Shown here: piece after piece, positions 35,516 through 44,599 of the stretch
How the letters are laid out: every line of letters begins with the position of its first letter
Position numbering within the stretch: the stretch's first letter is position 1
From: a bacterium
GTDB taxonomy: Bacteria > JAMCPX01
Length of the DNA: 64,000 nt
Assembly: GCA_021787665.1 (NCBI GenBank)
Contig: JAJYLN010000003.1
Coordinates: 80,502 to 144,501 of the forward strand
Direction of reading: 5' to 3'
Translations under genes and position numbers: made by a program
The notes under the pieces: model-generated
What the model saw: the letters and a program-made list of their open reading frames with translations, nothing else
What the model was told of the DNA's origin: nothing
The model's database searches: none

Positions 35516-35622
35516 GGTCGTTCTCCTTTTTAAAGTTTACCAGAATGTAGCCGAACTCGCTACAGAATGCAATATCTTTTTAAGGCATCAGAAACGACGG
35601 GATGGGGCAGTACGGACAGAGG

Positions 35623-36219
35623 CTATCGGACAGCGGTGCTTCTCTTCATCTCCACCAGCACGAGCTTTGCAATCGCCTTGAGCGTCTCGAACACCGCGAT
35701 GCCTTTCGTCGCAACGCCCTCGAAGTCCGGTGAGGTCTTAGGGTTCAGTATGGTCTTCATTTCCTGCAGCTCTGCCGCGTTCGGCAGGTCGCGCTTGTTA
35801 TACTGCATGACGAATGGTATCTTCTCGAAATCGTACCCGTTCTCCTTGAGGTTGAGCTTGAGGTTCTCGAGACTCTCTATATTGGCGTCCATCCTCTCGA
35901 TTTGCGAGTCGGCAACGAACACGACCCCGTCGACTCCCCTCAGGATCAGCTTTCTGCTCGCATCGTAGAAAACCTGTCCCGGGACCGTGTAGAGCTGGAA
36001 CCTGGTCTTGAAGCCGCGGATGTCCCCAAGCGCGAGGGGGAGAAAGTCGAAGAACAGCGTTCTCTCGGTCTCGGTCGCAAGGGATATCAGCTTGCCCTTC
36101 GTGTCCGGGCTCATCTTGTCGTAGATATACTGGAGGTTGGTCGTCTTGCCCCCGAGTCCCGGACCGTAATAGACTATCTTACAGTTAATCTCCCTCGAAG
36201 AATAATTGATGAAGGACAT
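35623..36219 (-). CDS. mglA: MglA-type small Ras-like GTPase
   Basis: 198 residues with MglA hallmarks: P-loop [14 protein letters not shown] near residue 17 (the atypical GxGGKT form), [11 protein letters not shown] switch region, TVPGQVFY in place of DTAGQ, and the NKRD base-recognition motif. MglA-GTP marks the leading pole and directs type IV pili or other motility machinery. mglB, encoding its GAP/roadblock regulator, lies 12 bases upstream on the same strand. PilT is encoded elsewhere in this window. Confidence 0.94.
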   Translation of the reverse strand: MSFINYSSREINCKIVYYGPGLGGKTTNLQYIYDKMSPDTKGKLISLATETERTLFFDFLPLALGDIRGFKTRFQLYTVPGQVFYDASRKLILRGVDGVVFVADSQIERMDANIESLENLKLNLKENGYDFEKIPFVMQYNKRDLPNAAELQEMKTILNPKTSPDFEGVATKGIAVFETLKAIAKLVLVEMKRSTAVR

Positions 36220-36231
36220 CTTACAGGCCCC

Positions 36232-36717
36232 TTAATCCTTGAACAGGTTCTCGATGTCTTCGTCCGTTATTTCAGAGAATGGCGAGGCTGCCTGGGGCTC
36301 TTTTTCCACCTTCTTGATGAGCTTGGAGAAAATAGCGTTGAGCTCATCCCCGGTCTTTTTTACCCTCAGCCTGACGAGCCCGAGGGAAGATCGGTGATCG
36401 AAGATAACGACGAGAATGACCCGCTGGCCTATGATCGATATATGGATATTGTCCTTCTCTCCCTCGTGGAACAATATGGAGAACTCTTTCTCTCCGATGA
36501 GCTTTGCCAAGCCGCCGGTCGCAGCTATATTGCCCGCAGTCAGCGATGCGAGCGAGGTCGTGTCAATGTTCTTGGTCTCTCCGTATGCGGAGATCAACTG
36601 CCCGTTCTTGTCGACCAGGAAGACAATCTTGGCATTGGCTTCCTTGGTGAGCTTCTCCAAGACCTTATTGATCTGGTTAAACTCCTCTTCATACATTATA
36701 AGCGATGGGCCTGCCAT
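36232..36717 (-). CDS. mglB: MglB-type roadblock/LC7 protein
   Basis: 161 residues with a roadblock/LC7 fold (MYEEEFNQINKVLEKLTKEA, then KIVFLVDKNGQLISAYGE and TGGLAKLIGEKEF). MglB dimers act as GTPase-activating partner of MglA at the lagging pole in Myxococcus. The ATG at 36717 has AAAGGAG ahead. The C-terminal Asp/Glu-rich tail (EITDEDIENLFKD) resembles the MglB tail that contacts MglA and polarity factors. It forms a two-gene operon with mglA. Confidence 0.92.
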   Translation of the reverse strand: MAGPSLIMYEEEFNQINKVLEKLTKEANAKIVFLVDKNGQLISAYGETKNIDTTSLASLTAGNIAATGGLAKLIGEKEFSILFHEGEKDNIHISIIGQRVILVVIFDHRSSLGLVRLRVKKTGDELNAIFSKLIKKVEKEPQAASPFSEITDEDIENLFKD

Positions 36718-36811
36718 ACCTTTTCTCCTTTAATGACTAACCCTTATACCATGTCAAGCCAAAATTCAACACTTCGTTTGCAAGCCTCCTGACAGGAGGG
36801 TGTCACCGGGG

Positions 36812-39100
36812 CTACAGGTAGGGGCTCTCATGCATGGCCTTGATCCTCAACCATCTCCGGTCGACCTCCTTCTGGAACGCTTCGACTATGTCCTTGTTTT
36901 CAGGCTTCGTGAGGTGCTTCGTCTTGCCCATCAGCTTCAGCCACTCTATGACCGGTACCTTCTTGCCCTTTAACTCCGGGTCGTACGTGATCTTGGTTTT
37001 ACCGTGGTCCACCTCGTACAGCGGGAAGAAGCACGAGTCGACTGCGGTCGCTATGATCCGCTCGCCGATCTGCTCCTCGCTCCTCCAGGAGAGCGGGCAG
37101 AGGGAGAGTGCCTTGATATACACAAAGCCTTCCCGTGAATACTCCTGTGCCTTCCGTGCTTTCTTGATCATATCGCTGTAGTTGCTCTCCGCGACGGTGG
37201 CGACGTACGGCACGTGACACGCGGCCATAATCTGTGCGGTGTCCTTGTGGTGCGTTCTCTTGCCTTTCTGGTACGGTCCCGCGTGGGACGTGGAGGTGTC
37301 ATGACCGAGCGGTGTCGAGAACGAGAGCTGATCTCCCGTGTTCATGTACCCCTCGTTATCGTACTCGAGCAGAATGAGCCGGTGGCCCTTCAGCGCCGTG
37401 CCTATGGCCGGCCCCATCCCGATGTCCATCCCGCCGTCCCCGGAGACCATCACGAAGGTGATCCGCTTGTCCTGCGGGAGTTCACCCCTCTTTATCTTCT
37501 CCTCCATCATCTCGACGAGCCCGGACAACGTGGGAGCACCGTTCTGGAAGAGGTTGTGGATATAGGTTATCCTGTGGGAGCTGTAGGGGTAGCCGGAGGT
37601 AACGACCTCTCCGCAGCCGGTATGGAACAGCACGACGACATCGCCCTCGATGCCCTTGAAGAAGATGTTCAGGTTCGAAAATATGCCGCACCCCGGACAC
37701 GCCCCGTGACCAGGCACCACCCGCTTGGGTACCATCGAGAGGAGTTGAGCGTTCACGCCCTTGACGTCCGTTACCCTGCCGGTCTGCTGGTCTACCTGCG
37801 CGCTTACCTGTCCCGTAACATCGGTCCTGCCCACCGGGGATATCGCCGTTTTCATGCCGTAGCCCGGGGTGCCCGGGTTTATGCCGTGGTATTCGAACAG
37901 CTTCACCTGCTTGCCGTCGCCCGCAGCTATGGCCTCTTCAAGCAGCTTCACCGCGTCCTCTATGAAGAACTCCTTGCCCCCGAGGCCGTAGATCCTGGAG
38001 ATGACTCTTGTCCTGTTGTCAGGGTCGTCTTTCAGGGCAGCCTTGATTTCGAGCGTCATGTTCCCGCCGTTTGCACCGTAGCTGTCCGCCCTGTCCGCCA
38101 CGCACAGCCCCTTCACGTGCCGGAACGTGCTCGCGACCTCCCGGTACGGGAACGGCCGTATGACTCCCGGAGAGACGATGCCTACCTTTTTGCCCTGCTT
38201 CCGCAAATCATCCACCGCGTCCTTCGCGGTGTCGTAGGACGAGTTGAGAATGAAGAGCGCATACTCGGCGTCCTCCATCCGGTAGGTCTCCAGCAGGTGG
38301 TACTCCCTCCCGCTTATGGAGGCGTACTGACTGAACACCTCCGGCAGGCGTGCATACGCAGCGTCCATTGCAAGGGAGAGCTGCTTCTTGTTGTTGATCA
38401 GGTCAGGGTCGTTCATGTACGGCCCGAATGTGATAGGGTGCTCCGGGTCCAGGGCCGTGTACGGGGGCTCGTATTTCCCGATGAATTCCTGGACGAACTG
38501 TTTGTCCGTGAAGAAGCTCACCCTCCTCTTCTGATGGCTCGTGAAGAAGCCATCGTAGGCGACGATGACCGGCAACCGCACGTCCTTCGACTCGCCTATC
38601 TTGACGGCCATGATGTTCATATCGTACACGGCCTGCGGGGAACGGGCAAGCAGGATGATCCATCCGGTGTTGAGTGCCATGTACAGGTCGCTGTGGTCAC
38701 CCTTGATATCGAGCGGCCCGGAGACCGCCCTTGTCACCAGGTTGAGCAGCATCGGGAACCTCGTGCCTGACTGGACCGGGTACTGCTCGAGGGAGAACAG
38801 GAAACCGTTCGCAGACGTCGCATTGAAGACCCTGCCCCCGCCGAGGGTCGCACCGTAGCATATGCCCGCCGCACCGTGCTCCCCATCTCCCGGTATCATC
38901 CGTATATCGTGCTCTCCGAATGCCTTCATTTCGTCGAGGTTTTCTGCCACCTCTGTCGAGGGCGTTATCGGATAGTACCCCATGATATGGAAATTGATGT
39001 GTTTCGCCGCCAGGGCCGCCATCTCGTTACCGCTGAGCAACCCGAACATCTGCGGGAGTGGCTGCCTGCCGGCAGTTTTTGCTGACTGATCGTTACCCAT
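36812..39100 (-). CDS. 2-oxoacid:ferredoxin oxidoreductase, fused alpha-beta subunit
   Basis: 762 residues. The N-terminal ~400 residues match the alpha subunit (SGNEMAALAAKHINFHIMGY, YPITPSTEVAENLDE, the PFOR-like SGPLDIKGDHSDLYMAL), and the C-terminal ~330 match the thiamine-diphosphate beta subunit (PGHGACPGCG, VSGDGGMDIGMG, LEYDNEGYMNTG). GDHSDL resembles pyruvate enzymes, so pyruvate to acetyl-CoA plus reduced ferredoxin is the likeliest reaction, but 2-oxoglutarate or indolepyruvate cannot be excluded. AGGAGG precedes the ATG, and the gamma-delta gene is 12 bases upstream. Confidence 0.9.
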   Translation of the reverse strand: MGNDQSAKTAGRQPLPQMFGLLSGNEMAALAAKHINFHIMGYYPITPSTEVAENLDEMKAFGEHDIRMIPGDGEHGAAGICYGATLGGGRVFNATSANGFLFSLEQYPVQSGTRFPMLLNLVTRAVSGPLDIKGDHSDLYMALNTGWIILLARSPQAVYDMNIMAVKIGESKDVRLPVIVAYDGFFTSHQKRRVSFFTDKQFVQEFIGKYEPPYTALDPEHPITFGPYMNDPDLINNKKQLSLAMDAAYARLPEVFSQYASISGREYHLLETYRMEDAEYALFILNSSYDTAKDAVDDLRKQGKKVGIVSPGVIRPFPYREVASTFRHVKGLCVADRADSYGANGGNMTLEIKAALKDDPDNRTRVISRIYGLGGKEFFIEDAVKLLEEAIAAGDGKQVKLFEYHGINPGTPGYGMKTAISPVGRTDVTGQVSAQVDQQTGRVTDVKGVNAQLLSMVPKRVVPGHGACPGCGIFSNLNIFFKGIEGDVVVLFHTGCGEVVTSGYPYSSHRITYIHNLFQNGAPTLSGLVEMMEEKIKRGELPQDKRITFVMVSGDGGMDIGMGPAIGTALKGHRLILLEYDNEGYMNTGDQLSFSTPLGHDTSTSHAGPYQKGKRTHHKDTAQIMAACHVPYVATVAESNYSDMIKKARKAQEYSREGFVYIKALSLCPLSWRSEEQIGERIIATAVDSCFFPLYEVDHGKTKITYDPELKGKKVPVIEWLKLMGKTKHLTKPENKDIVEAFQKEVDRRWLRIKAMHESPYL

Positions 39101-39112
39101 GTCTCCTCCTGT

Positions 39113-40126
39113 CTATTTGAGAGCGAACTCTCTGTGTTTTACGGTTATCGCCCCCACGTCGAAGCTGGCCTCGATATCCTTCTTGAGCGCATCGAACTTG
39201 CATATCTCTACGCACTTCATACAGCCCTTGCAGAACTGATAATCAATGCCGAGCAGGATACGCTTGGGCCTGCCGTGCTTGTCCACGCCGCTCTCCCATA
39301 CGAAGCAGTAGTCCGGGCAGGTGATCTCGCACTCACCGCAGCTCGTGCACTTGTCCTTGATAAAAAGAGGTATGTGCCCCGTCCTTGAAGCACTGAGGTC
39401 CTTCTGGACGCTGTTCCCAGGGTTCAGGATGACCCCGCCGATCGGCGCATTCTCGTACCCGAGGTCCGGTACGCTCCTGCTGAAGGGGACGTACTCGTAC
39501 CTGCCGTCCGGAGCGAAGGTCTTCCCGGTAAACTCGCTGTACCCCCTCTCGAACGCCCTGATATTGGCATCGATGATCTGCGGGTACTTCTTCTTGAAGG
39601 TTTCGGCAATGGCACTCTTGAGGGCGTCCTTGTCGACGAACCCGGAGGCCTTTGCGATAGTGCCGAGCAAGGTGGTGTTGAGCTTGACCTTCTCCTCAAC
39701 CGCTATCCTGATGGCGTCGACGCAGATGACGGTTCCCGCATAAAGCCTGAGCGCATCCCTCATCTGATCGGGTGTCCTCGACGTGTTGACGATGACGATG
39801 CCATCCTTGCCGACCCCCTGCGTGAGCACGTGGGTCGTTATCATCTTCTCGTGGAAGATGACCAGGATGTGCGGCTCCTCGACCGGGCTGTTCGACCTGA
39901 TCTCGAAGTCCGGCTCCGAGAACCGCACGAAAGATTTTACCGGGGTACCCTTCTTCTCCGAGCCGTAGCTCGCGAAGTTGACGCCGTTCAGTCCCATACC
40001 CAGCACACCGGCCTCGGCGAGTATCTTCCCTGCCAGGTTGGCGCCAAGCCCTCCGATGCTCTCCATCCGTATCTCATAGAAGCCGGACTTGTTTTTTGTT
40101 GGTAGCAATTGTTTTGCGGCTGCCAT
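39113..40126 (-). CDS. 2-oxoacid:ferredoxin oxidoreductase, fused gamma-delta subunit
   Basis: 337 residues. The N-terminal ~190 residues are a gamma subunit (MESIGGLGANLAGKILAEAG), and the C-terminal ~110 carry a delta-type 8Fe ferredoxin domain (CTSCGECEITCPDYCF, then CKGCMKCVEICKF). It transfers electrons from the thiamine centre of the fused alpha-beta partner to ferredoxin. Together the two genes encode all four functions of the classic enzyme in two polypeptides. It is the first gene of the pair and follows recR on the same strand after 13 bases. Confidence 0.92.
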   Translation of the reverse strand: MAAAKQLLPTKNKSGFYEIRMESIGGLGANLAGKILAEAGVLGMGLNGVNFASYGSEKKGTPVKSFVRFSEPDFEIRSNSPVEEPHILVIFHEKMITTHVLTQGVGKDGIVIVNTSRTPDQMRDALRLYAGTVICVDAIRIAVEEKVKLNTTLLGTIAKASGFVDKDALKSAIAETFKKKYPQIIDANIRAFERGYSEFTGKTFAPDGRYEYVPFSRSVPDLGYENAPIGGVILNPGNSVQKDLSASRTGHIPLFIKDKCTSCGECEITCPDYCFVWESGVDKHGRPKRILLGIDYQFCKGCMKCVEICKFDALKKDIEASFDVGAITVKHREFALK

Positions 40127-40139
40127 CTATCCTCCAATC

Positions 40140-40754
40140 TTATAGTTCTGTTCTGTTTTCCATTGCTCTGGTGAGCGTGTACTGGTCTACATACTCGAGC
40201 GAGGAGCCCATCGGTATACCGCTCGCCAGCCTCGTGACCTTTATGCCCATCGGCTTTATCAGTCTCTGCAGATATATCGAGGTCGCCTCTCCCTCCGTCG
40301 TCGGACTCAAGGCAATGATTACCTCTCTCATAGATTCCTTTGCCAACCTTTGCAACAACGCCGCAATCGCTATGTCGTCCGGCCCTACATTGTTCAGCAG
40401 ATTTATCACCCCGTGCAACACGTGGTACCTGCCCCTAAAAACACCAGCCTTCTCTATCGTGGTAAGGTCGGCGGGCCTTTCGACGACGCAGAGCGTACCG
40501 TTGTTCCTGTGGGACAAGGTGCATATATCACACGGGTCCTTGTATGTAAAATTCAGGCATAGGGAGCACTTCCTCACCTCCTCAGCCGCCCTCTTGATCG
40601 CGGCTGACAGGGCGAGGATCTCCTCCCGCTTCATCCCGAGGACGTGGTAGGCAAACCGCGTTGCGGTCTTCTCGCCGACACCCGGAAACTTTTTCAGGTT
40701 GGCGACGAGTTCTGCAACCGGGCCTGCGGACCGGTCCTGGGACCCTGACGTCAC
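40140..40754 (-). CDS. recR: Recombination protein RecR
   Basis: 204 residues, full length: N-terminal helix-hairpin-helix (KFPGVGEKTATRFAYHVL), Cys4 zinc finger CSLCLNFTYKDPCDIC near residue 59, and a Toprim domain with VVERPADLTTIEK. With RecF/RecO it loads RecA at gapped DNA. The GTG start overlaps the ebfC stop (GTGA). dnaX-ebfC-recR is a widely conserved order. Confidence 0.97.
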   Translation of the reverse strand: MTSGSQDRSAGPVAELVANLKKFPGVGEKTATRFAYHVLGMKREEILALSAAIKRAAEEVRKCSLCLNFTYKDPCDICTLSHRNNGTLCVVERPADLTTIEKAGVFRGRYHVLHGVINLLNNVGPDDIAIAALLQRLAKESMREVIIALSPTTEGEATSIYLQRLIKPMGIKVTRLASGIPMGSSLEYVDQYTLTRAMENRTEL

Positions 40755-41062
40755 AGGGGAAACCCCGGGATGTTCAGACCTCCGGAGACCTTCTTGAAGG
40801 CCTCTGCAGAAAGGTCTTTCGCCCTGCTCAATGCCTCGTTGACGGCAGCGAGGAGCAAATCCTCGAGCATCTGCTTGTCCCCGAGCGAAAAGACCTCGGG
40901 ATCCACCGTGATCTTCGTTATCTCGTTCTTGCCGTTTGCCCTTACAACGACCATAGCACCGCCGCTGGACGCCTCCACCTCTTTCGTTGCGAGTTCTTCC
41001 GTTATCTTGTTCATCTGTTCCTGGACCTTTTTGGCCTGTTTCAATAGACTGTCGAAGTTCAT
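40751..41062 (-). CDS. YbaB/EbfC nucleoid-associated protein
   Basis: 103 residues of the small dimeric DNA-binding family, with LLKQAKKVQEQMNKITEELA near the N-terminus and VVVRANGKNEITKITVDPEV as the beta sheet. It sits between dnaX (10 bases upstream) and recR (4-base overlap), its standard context. Confidence 0.95.
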   Translation of the reverse strand: MNFDSLLKQAKKVQEQMNKITEELATKEVEASSGGAMVVVRANGKNEITKITVDPEVFSLGDKQMLEDLLLAAVNEALSRAKDLSAEAFKKVSGGLNIPGFPL

Positions 41063-41072
41063 GGCTACCCCT

Positions 41073-42650
41073 TTACGTTTTTTTTATAATCTTGGCTCCA
41101 AAGACATCGAGGAGCTTGTTGAGCTTTTGATCGTCCGCCGCTGCTTCTTTCTTGCTGTCCGCTGCAACGCTGCCTTGCAGGGTAACGGCGTACACGCTGC
41201 CGAAGTATTCTCTTACGCACTTTTTTACGAGTTCTCTGTGCTTCTCTATGCTGACGAACTTGTTCCTGTCCACTGCACTATAAAATATATCTATCTTCTT
41301 GTCTTTTTCAATCGTGATGGCTGCCTCGCCGAGCTCTGCCGCGAGCGGCCCGTTCATCTGATAAACATACTCCAGAAACCCCTCCACAGTCGTCCCCTTA
41401 TTGCCCGTCCCGGCCTGGACACCGACCGGCGGGGGCTCGCTGGAAAGCACGATGCTGTTGTTCGCCTTTCCCTCTCCGTGTGCTGCCGGGGCGGGACCGC
41501 CGTCGTGCTCCCCGAGCGTGTTCTTGTACTTTTTCAGATCAGAAAGTATCTGATCGATAGGCAGGACGGGCTTCAGGGACGCGGCCTTGATAAGGACTAT
41601 CTCGAGGGCCATCGCGGGCTGCGTGGACCTTGTTATCAGCTCGCTCCCCTGTGAGACGGTGTTCATCAGGCGGATTATGTCCTCCTGGGTAAAAGACTTG
41701 CCGGCCTTTTTGAGTGCTATGACCTCTGCCTCCGGCAGCTCCACGAGTTCGTCGAGAGACAGGCCCAGAAGATAGATGTCCCGGAGGGCCGAGAGCAACT
41801 CTTCCACGAAGCGCCTGGGGTCATATCCCCGTGCGTCGGCCTCGCGTGCAGCTAACGCAGCTTCAGAGACGTCGTGGCGGGACAGAGCGTTCATTGCATT
41901 CAGAATCACATCCCTCTCAAGCACGCCCAGTGCCTTGTAGATGTCCTCATGCTTGATGTTCTTGCCGCTATAGGAAATCGCCTGCTCGAGGAGACTCTGC
42001 GCGTCCCTGAGACTGCCCTGGGCATATCTGGTTATGATCTCTCTGGACTCCTCGTCTATGGAGATAGCTTCCTTCTCCGCTATGCCCGTCAGGCTCTGCA
42101 TGATCAGAGAGTTGCGGAGCTTGCGGAAATCGAACCGCTGGCAGCGCGACTGTATGGTCAGCGGCACTTTGTGCGGCTCGGTCGTCGCGAATATGAAGAT
42201 CACGTGATCCGGCGGCTCCTCCAGGGTCTTCAGCAGCGCGTTGAAAGCTCCCTGCGAGAGCATGTGCACTTCGTCTATGATGTATATCTTGTACCTGTCC
42301 CGCGACGGCGGGTACTGTACGTTGTTCTTGATCTCTCTGATGTTGTCCACGCCCGTATTCGAGGCACCGTCTATCTCGTAGACGTCCATGCTCCTGCTCT
42401 CGTCTATCTCGAGGCAGCTCGAGCAGCTGTTGCACGGCGTTGGCGTGGACCCTTTCTCGCAGTTCAACGCCTTTGCAAGCAGCCTCGCTGCGGTTGTCTT
42501 GCCGACACCCCGGGGGCCGGTGAAGAGGTAGGCATGCCCTATCCTATCGTCTGCTATAGCATTCGATAGGGTCCTGGTAACATGAGGCTGACCGATCAGA
42601 TCCTCAAATACCTTTGGTCTATATCTCCTTGACAGTACCCTGTAAGCCAT
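41073..42650 (-). CDS. dnaX: DNA polymerase III subunit gamma/tau
   Basis: AAA+ clamp-loader subunit of the replicative polymerase, 525 residues. Residues 1-230 have Walker A GPRGVGKTTAA near 45, a Cys4 zinc module around CEKGSTPTPCNSCSSC, Walker B YIIDEVHML, and sensor FIFATTEPHKVP. Domain III follows, then a short ~160-residue C-terminal tau-like region. The length is below E. coli tau (643) but usual for many other bacteria. The SRP RNA gene lies directly upstream. Confidence 0.97.
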   Translation of the reverse strand: MAYRVLSRRYRPKVFEDLIGQPHVTRTLSNAIADDRIGHAYLFTGPRGVGKTTAARLLAKALNCEKGSTPTPCNSCSSCLEIDESRSMDVYEIDGASNTGVDNIREIKNNVQYPPSRDRYKIYIIDEVHMLSQGAFNALLKTLEEPPDHVIFIFATTEPHKVPLTIQSRCQRFDFRKLRNSLIMQSLTGIAEKEAISIDEESREIITRYAQGSLRDAQSLLEQAISYSGKNIKHEDIYKALGVLERDVILNAMNALSRHDVSEAALAAREADARGYDPRRFVEELLSALRDIYLLGLSLDELVELPEAEVIALKKAGKSFTQEDIIRLMNTVSQGSELITRSTQPAMALEIVLIKAASLKPVLPIDQILSDLKKYKNTLGEHDGGPAPAAHGEGKANNSIVLSSEPPPVGVQAGTGNKGTTVEGFLEYVYQMNGPLAAELGEAAITIEKDKKIDIFYSAVDRNKFVSIEKHRELVKKCVREYFGSVYAVTLQGSVAADSKKEAAADDQKLNKLLDVFGAKIIKKT

Positions 42651-42682
42651 ACCTATTAAAGGATAGCCAGGTTTTCCGTGAC

Positions 42683-42773
42683 TTGAACAGTGTTGCTACC
42701 GTTGCTTCCTCTCGGATCTGGCGGGTTCACAGCTTATTCAAACACAGGACCCGGCTACCAACATTGCACTCAA
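42683..42773 (-). ncRNA. ffs: Signal recognition particle RNA (4.5S, small bacterial type)
   Basis: The minus strand carries the conserved helix-8 core: GTGAACCCGCCAGATCC, then GAGAGGAAGCAACGGTAGCA, with flanks (TTGAGTGCAATGTTGG and CAACACTGTTCAA) that pair into a long stem. The ~91-base size and place just upstream of dnaX are typical. Exact ends are estimated from the pairing. A TATAAT on the minus strand at 42842-42837 may be its -10. The RNA binds Ffh to target membrane proteins. Confidence 0.88.
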
Positions 42774-42927
42774 TAAGTGACCGAACGCTCCATCGCCGCT
42801 CATGGAAATGACCGTGCAAGAGCATCGGTTTTTAACATTATATAGTATCATACAGGGCTGTATCTATACCATAGCCGGAGCAAGAGTGCAATCGCTACAT
42901 CCGGCCCTCTCCCGAAGCATGCCCCGA

Positions 42928-43683
42928 CTATTTCTTATACTCTTCGGTCAGTGCCTGTTTGAATTCCTCTGCGGTGAATATCCCCTTCTTTATCAGCAAG
43001 GCGATGACGGCCTTGATGAAGGGCAGGAGCTTGGAATACCTGCTGTCCGCTTCTCCTTCCGTACCATCCGCCCCACGAGCAGCGCCAGGCGTCGCCGTCC
43101 GGGGTATGTTGTCGGCCGTGCGAGATGGGCCCCGGGCGTCCCGTGTCTCAAACACGCCCTTCATCTCCCTCCCGGGAGAAAACGCTCCGTCCCGCTCAGT
43201 CATGGGGACGACCGTCGTCTGTCTGGGGAGCTGTTTGCCCTTGTAATAGAAATTGATAAAGTCTGTGATGCTCGAGTCAAGTGCAAGAACCGACTGGATC
43301 TTGTACCCGGAGGTAAACTGTATCGAATCGATCGCCTCCAGATTGGTGGGATCGGACATTGCAAGATGCAACAGAGGCTTGCCCGAAACGATCTTTACCG
43401 CAAGGGGCAGGACATTATACTTCCCTGCCACCTCATACGAGATCAGATCGATCGTCTTCTGTTCTACGACGATTTTATACAGATCTACCATGGGGAGCTC
43501 GAGCTGCTTGCTCAGGAACTTCAGCATATCGAGCTCCCGCAGGAATCCCATCTTCACGAGTATCGTACCGAGCCGGCCGCCGTAGCTCTTCTGGTTCGAG
43601 AGCGAAGCCCTGAGCTGCGATTGGTCGATCATCCCCGCCTCTATCAGGAGTTCGCCAAGCTTTTTGTGTGGTACAGGCGTCAT
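42928..43683 (-). CDS. Stand-alone MshEN-domain protein (predicted c-di-GMP receptor) B
   Basis: 251 residues. Residues 8-31 (KLGELLIEAGMIDQSQL...) and 37-60 (RLGTILVKMGFLREL...) are two 24-residue motifs joined by KSYGG, the exact architecture of the MshEN c-di-GMP-binding module. Residues ~60-150 complete a T2SSE_N/GspE-N fold (MSDPTNLEAIDSIQFTSGYK). A Ser/Thr/Arg-rich linker and a C-terminal helical segment (IKAVIALLIKKGIFTAEEF) follow. No ATPase domain is present. Its ATG overlaps the stop of the paralogous upstream gene. Confidence 0.85.
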   Translation of the reverse strand: MTPVPHKKLGELLIEAGMIDQSQLRASLSNQKSYGGRLGTILVKMGFLRELDMLKFLSKQLELPMVDLYKIVVEQKTIDLISYEVAGKYNVLPLAVKIVSGKPLLHLAMSDPTNLEAIDSIQFTSGYKIQSVLALDSSITDFINFYYKGKQLPRQTTVVPMTERDGAFSPGREMKGVFETRDARGPSRTADNIPRTATPGAARGADGTEGEADSRYSKLLPFIKAVIALLIKKGIFTAEEFKQALTEEYKK

Positions 43684-44471
43684 TTGAGCCGTTGTTTAAT
43701 GTCCGATTCCTTTATGAGCCCTTTCGTCGTTAATATTTCGATCACGATGTTCAGCAACTCCCTGGTCTCTTTGTTCATCAGGAGAGACACCAGCTCCTGC
43801 GAAAGCCCTGTCTTTACCCCCAGCGTGGAATCGAGGATCGCCTTTGCCTCCTCGGGCAGCTCGGAGTCGGAGATGGACATGCCCGTCTCCTGCGCGTCCC
43901 CGGGAACATCGCGGACAATGACCATCTCGTCTCTGGCAGGTGCATCAGTCTGGGGCTTGGCGGGCTCATGAATAGTACCGTTGCTATCGACGGGGATGGA
44001 CGTCTCCGTGGGCCCCTGCTGAGGGACGGGGTTATAGTACTCCTTAATGGCGTTGAGGATGGCCGTTTCCGCTGCGAGCACGGGCTTCACGGTCAACCCT
44101 GTCAGGAACTGTATCTCGTCGATGGCCTCCAGATTGGTAGGGTCCGAAGTGGCAATAAACAGCAGCTTCTTGCCCCCTTCGGTCTTTATGCCGAGTGGCA
44201 GAACATTGTTCTTCGTAGCTATTTCCTCGGGGATAAGCTCGATCGTGGAGGCGGCAATCTTTATCTTACCTATGTCGACATACTGGATCTTGAGCTGCTG
44301 ACTGAGGAACTTCACCAGCTTCTCCTCGGTAATAAACTTTAGGCGCAGAAAATGGCTGCCCAGCCTGCCGCCCCATTTCTGCTGCTCAGCAAGGGCCGAT
44401 CTCAATTGGAACTGATCGATGAGCCCTGCCTCGACGAGCAAGTCTCCCAATCTTTTCTTACCCTCTACCAT
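43680..44471 (-). CDS. Stand-alone MshEN-domain protein (predicted c-di-GMP receptor) A
   Basis: 263 residues from ATG 44471; a GTG at 44486 would add five, and neither has a good ribosome-binding site. Residues 7-30 (RLGDLLVEAGLIDQFQL...) and 36-59 (RLGSHFLRLKFITEE...) are 24-residue MshEN motifs with the five-residue spacer QKWGG. The GspE-N fold continues to about residue 150 (TSDPTNLEAIDEIQFLTGL). An acidic/Pro linker and a C-terminal helix pair (LLNIVIEILTTKGLIKESDI) resemble the tail of protein B. The two form a translationally coupled paralogous pair. Confidence 0.85.
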   Translation of the reverse strand: MVEGKKRLGDLLVEAGLIDQFQLRSALAEQQKWGGRLGSHFLRLKFITEEKLVKFLSQQLKIQYVDIGKIKIAASTIELIPEEIATKNNVLPLGIKTEGGKKLLFIATSDPTNLEAIDEIQFLTGLTVKPVLAAETAILNAIKEYYNPVPQQGPTETSIPVDSNGTIHEPAKPQTDAPARDEMVIVRDVPGDAQETGMSISDSELPEEAKAILDSTLGVKTGLSQELVSLLMNKETRELLNIVIEILTTKGLIKESDIKQRLK

Positions 44472-44523
44472 GGCTTTACTATACACAATCTATAGAGGAT
44501 TTCAACGATTCTTCTTATATTAC

Positions 44524-44552
44524 TTGACCTTTACCGAGCAGCTAATTAAATT
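44524..44552 (+). promoter_or_regulatory. Promoter of the glutaredoxin-groES operon
   Basis: TTGACC (44524-44529), a 17-base spacer and TAAATT (44547-44552), about 48 bases ahead of the ATG at 44600. The region is AT-rich and also separates the divergent MshEN operon. No CIRCE element was found. Confidence 0.6.
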
Positions 44553-44599
44553 TTTAGGTAATTTTTGATATAGATGCAGTAACGATGAGGAGGTAACGT

